Shown here: one piece after another, positions 61,455 to 64,000 of the stretch
Position numbering within the stretch: the first letter of the stretch is position 1
Layout of the letters: each line of letters begins with the position of its first letter
Assembly: GCF_025660655.1 (NCBI RefSeq)
Contig: NZ_JAOTIN010000003.1
Coordinates: 1 to 64,000, forward strand
Direction: 5' to 3'
DNA: 64,000 nt
Origin: Streptococcus sp. CSL10205-OR2
GTDB lineage: Bacteria > Bacillota > Bacilli > Lactobacillales > Streptococcaceae
Notes under the pieces: model-generated
Told to the model about the DNA's origin: nothing
What the model saw: only the letters and a program-made list of their open reading frames with translations
The model's database searches: none
Translations under genes and position numbers: made by a program

Positions 61455-63221
61455 TTGCCTCAGTTTAAGATTTCTGATCAATTTTATATAGATGATAAAC
61501 CCATCAAGATTATGTCTGGTAGTATTCATTATTTTCGAGTTCATCCGGATGATTGGTATCAATCGCTATATAATCTAAAAGCTTTGGGATTTAACACTGT
61601 TGAGACTTATATTCCTTGGAATATGCATGAACCTCAAAAAGGGCAGTTTACATCCGAAGGCATTCTCGATGTTGAAAGATTCTTAGACTTATCACAAGAA
61701 CTTGGTCTTTACGCTATTGTTCGCCCTTCACCATTTATTTGTGCAGAATGGGAATTTGGTGGTCTACCTGCATGGCTTCTTAAAGAAAACATGCGTATTC
61801 GTACGTCGGATCCTACTTACTTGCAACATGTTGATGATTACTATGAGTTTCTCATCCCTAAATTAGCTAAGCGTCAATTAAATCGAGGTGGAAACATTCT
61901 GATGTTCCAAATCGAAAATGAATATGGCTCTTATGGGGAAGAAAAAGAGTATCTTAGAGCAATCAAAAAGATGATGGAAAAAAGAAGTGTTGATGCACCA
62001 TTTTTCACATCAGATGGTCCATGGCGAGCTACTTTAAGAGCAGGAAGCCTGATAGAAGATGATATTCTGCCGACAGGAAACTTTGGTTCTAAAGCACAAG
62101 AAAACTTTAAAATGATGCAAGATTTCTTTGATGAGTATGGTAAAAAATGGCCACTCATGTGTATGGAATTTTGGGATGGATGGTTCAATCGTTGGGGTGA
62201 AGATGTTATTAGACGCGACCCGGATGAATTAGCCCAGTCTGTTATGGATGCTTTAGAAATTGGTAGTGTCAATCTATATATGTTTCATGGGGGAACCAAT
62301 TTTGGCTTCATGAACGGATGTTCAGCAAGAGGTCAAAAAGACTTACCTCAAGTAACATCTTATGATTACGATGCTATTTTAGATGAAGCGGGAAATCCTA
62401 GTAAGAAATTTTACGCTCTTCAAAATCTCATGAAGAAAAGATTTCCAGAGTTATCATATAGCGAACCCCTCATTAAGAAGGCAAAAGCTTATGATAAAGC
62501 AGAGTTAAAGGATAAAGTGAGTCTGTTTTCATTGATCGAAAATGAAAGCGATTACGTCTCTTCTTTCTATCCATTAAATATGGAAGAAATTGGTCAAAAC
62601 ACTGGTTACACTCTCTATCACACTGTTATCGAAAAAGATAAAGCTGACGAAGAAAGATTACGTGTTATTGATGCTAGAGATAGAATAAAACTTTATGCTG
62701 ATGATAAGTTAGTGACAACACAATATCAAGAAGAGATTGGAGAGGATATTTTATTCACTCCAGAAAGTAACGAAACTCATCTTAAGATATTGGTAGAAAA
62801 CATGGGGCGTGTTAATTATGGACACAAATTAACAGCACCGACTCAGAAAAAAGGTCTGGGCAGAGGTGTCATAGCCGACTTGCACTACATTGGTAACTGG
62901 AAAATTTATCCATTACCTCTTGAAAATCTCTCTAAAGTTGATTTTAATCAAGAGTGGCAAGAAGGAACACCAAGTTTCTACAAATATCAGATTACAATAG
63001 ATGATGTTAAAGATACTTATCTTGACATGTCTGGATTTGGAAAAGGTGTTGTCTTTGTAAACAATGTTAATATTGGTCGTTTCTGGAACAAGGGACCTAT
63101 ACTTTCTCTTTATTTACCACATGGATACTTAAAGCAGGGAGATAATGAGATTGTCGTCTTCGAAACTGAAGGACAATTCGTGGAAAGTATAACTTTTTCA
63201 GAAAAGCCTGTAATATTATAA
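61455..63221 (+). CDS. bgaC: Beta-galactosidase, GH35 (BgaC type)
   Basis: 588 residues, lacking a signal peptide. GH35 catalytic domain with acid/base Glu156 (ENEYG) and nucleophile Glu238 (MEFWDGW), then C-terminal beta domains. It resembles pneumococcal BgaC, which prefers Gal-beta-1,3-GlcNAc. The start is probably TTG 61455, eight bases after GGGAGG; GTG at 61446 overlaps that site. It is followed by mannose-family PTS genes, so it likely splits a disaccharide after or alongside PTS import. Confidence 0.92.
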   Translation: MPQFKISDQFYIDDKPIKIMSGSIHYFRVHPDDWYQSLYNLKALGFNTVETYIPWNMHEPQKGQFTSEGILDVERFLDLSQELGLYAIVRPSPFICAEWEFGGLPAWLLKENMRIRTSDPTYLQHVDDYYEFLIPKLAKRQLNRGGNILMFQIENEYGSYGEEKEYLRAIKKMMEKRSVDAPFFTSDGPWRATLRAGSLIEDDILPTGNFGSKAQENFKMMQDFFDEYGKKWPLMCMEFWDGWFNRWGEDVIRRDPDELAQSVMDALEIGSVNLYMFHGGTNFGFMNGCSARGQKDLPQVTSYDYDAILDEAGNPSKKFYALQNLMKKRFPELSYSEPLIKKAKAYDKAELKDKVSLFSLIENESDYVSSFYPLNMEEIGQNTGYTLYHTVIEKDKADEERLRVIDARDRIKLYADDKLVTTQYQEEIGEDILFTPESNETHLKILVENMGRVNYGHKLTAPTQKKGLGRGVIADLHYIGNWKIYPLPLENLSKVDFNQEWQEGTPSFYKYQITIDDVKDTYLDMSGFGKGVVFVNNVNIGRFWNKGPILSLYLPHGYLKQGDNEIVVFETEGQFVESITFSEKPVIL

Positions 63222-63244
63222 AAAAAAGAAAAGTGAGGAAAATC

Positions 63245-63727
63245 ATGGCAATTATTGGTTCAAGAATTGATGGTCGTCTAATTCACGGTCAAGTAGCAAA
63301 CCTTTGGTCAACTTCTTTAGGAATTACTAGAATTATGGTAATTGATGATGAAGTTGCTGAGAATGCTATCGAAAAAGCAGGTCTTAAATTGGCTGTTCCA
63401 CCAGGAGTAAAATTAAGTATTTTACCTGTTGAAAAAGCAGCTAATAACATTATGGCTGGTAAATATGACGCACAACGTTTACTTATTGTGGCTAGAAGAC
63501 CTGATCGCTTCTTACGTTTAGTTGAGTACGGAGTACCATTGACTGAATTAAATGTAGGAAATATGTCTCAAACAGAAGAAACTCGTTCTGTTACACGTAG
63601 CATTAATGTCGTGGATAGTGATATTGAAGCATTCAAAGCACTTGACGCTAAAGGTGTTCACTTAACTGCTCAAATGGTTCCAAGTGATCCAATCAACGAC
63701 TTCATGCCTTTACTTAATAAGTTATAA
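63245..63727 (+). CDS. PTS mannose/sorbose/N-acetylgalactosamine-family subunit IIB
   Basis: 160 residues with the phosphorylated His14 in RIDGRLIHGQVANLW and the family VARRPDRFLRLVE segment. ATG 63245 lies behind GTGAGGA; a GTG at 63233 is in frame. It follows bgaC by 23 bp in the same operon. Confidence 0.93.
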   Translation: MAIIGSRIDGRLIHGQVANLWSTSLGITRIMVIDDEVAENAIEKAGLKLAVPPGVKLSILPVEKAANNIMAGKYDAQRLLIVARRPDRFLRLVEYGVPLTELNVGNMSQTEETRSVTRSINVVDSDIEAFKALDAKGVHLTAQMVPSDPINDFMPLLNKL

Positions 63728-63757
63728 TTTTTATCCAAATAAAAGGAGGAAACAACC

Positions 63758-64000
63758 ATGATTCAATGGTGGCAAATTTTACTTTTAACTCTTTACTCAG
63801 CATACCAAATCTGTGATGAGTTAACAATTGTTTCATCTGCTGGTTCACCTGTATTCTCAGGTTTTATCGCAGGTCTTGTAATGGGAGATGTGGCTACTGG
63901 TCTATACATCGGTGGTAGCTTGCAACTCGTTGTTCTTGGTGTAGGTACCTTTGGTGGTGCTTCTCGTATCGACGCAACTTCAGGAGCTCTTCTTGCGACT
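63758..64000 (+). CDS. PTS mannose-family subunit IIC (cut by window end)
   Basis: The first 81 codons of a membrane subunit, starting MIQWWQILLLTLYSAYQI at ATG 63758, eight bases after AAAGGAGG. Glycine-rich hydrophobic segments (GFIAGLVMGD, GLYIGGSLQLVVLG) fit IIC of the AgaC/ManY family. The 3' end lies outside the window; IID and IIA are expected to follow. Confidence 0.9.
   Translation, partial: MIQWWQILLLTLYSAYQICDELTIVSSAGSPVFSGFIAGLVMGDVATGLYIGGSLQLVVLGVGTFGGASRIDATSGALLAT

Overview
The window looks like the chromosome of a low-GC, pyogenic-type Streptococcus. The evidence is the YSIRK-type signal with LPKTG anchor, the neighbourhoods mecA-rgpG-sufCDSUB, oppABCDF, dut-radA-carbonic anhydrase, gltX and rnpA-yidC-jag, the AT-rich intergenic DNA, and the many extended -10 (TGnTATAAT) promoters. 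I cannot fix the species from sequence alone. No phage, insertion sequence, CRISPR array or rRNA is visible; nearly everything is well-preserved core or metabolic sequence.

Layout. 1-7.5 kb: a very large cell-wall-anchored subtilisin-like protease with a 20-residue tandem repeat, then a lipoprotein. 7.6-10.7 kb: pyrimidine operon pyrF-pyrE-pyrB-pyrI, preceded by a U-rich leader that holds a Phe-rich small ORF, a hairpin and an intrinsic terminator, but no PyrR-type site. 10.8-15.2 kb: a leaderless fau with an overlapping rhomboid protease gene, convergent gpsA-galU, and a YeiH-family transporter. 15.4-19 kb: a heterodimeric ABC exporter (PatA/PatB type) behind a possible attenuator. 19-22.2 kb: dut-radA with a possible competence (cin) box, beta-carbonic anhydrase and an AIM24 protein. 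22.4-27.8 kb: a complete sorbitol (glucitol) PTS operon with a cre site. 27.9-32.8 kb: gltX, rnpA-yidC-jag and a slipin. 32.8-35.1 kb: a minus-strand amino-acid ABC transporter whose binding protein is fused to the permease. 35.2-40 kb: a DUF2207 membrane protein, uppP, mecA and rgpG. 40.1-45.3 kb: sufCDSUB. 45.4-53.1 kb: a lipoprotein and the oligopeptide transporter oppABCDF behind a CodY-like box. 53.2-53.7 kb: five tRNA genes (Asp, Lys, Thr, Ile, Glu). 53.7-56.5 kb: ntdP and recX, divergent from rlmCD, with two back-to-back leaderless promoters in 33 bp. 56.6-58.4 kb: a cytosolic-looking ApbE and a nucleoside phosphorylase. 58.5 kb to the end: a host-glycan utilisation locus (two GntR regulators, agaS, bgaC and a mannose-family PTS), cut by the window end inside the EIIC gene.

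How the parts work together. The sugar loci (sorbitol and beta-galactoside/amino-sugar PTS), the peptide uptake system and the surface protease fit a host-associated, amino-acid-auxotrophic lifestyle. The pyr operon carries both catalytic and regulatory ATCase chains, so it could have allosteric as well as attenuation control. The most unusual signals are regulatory: the enterobacterial-style pyr leader, three leaderless genes that share the same -10-to-ATG spacing, and a shared GntR operator motif in the bga/aga locus.
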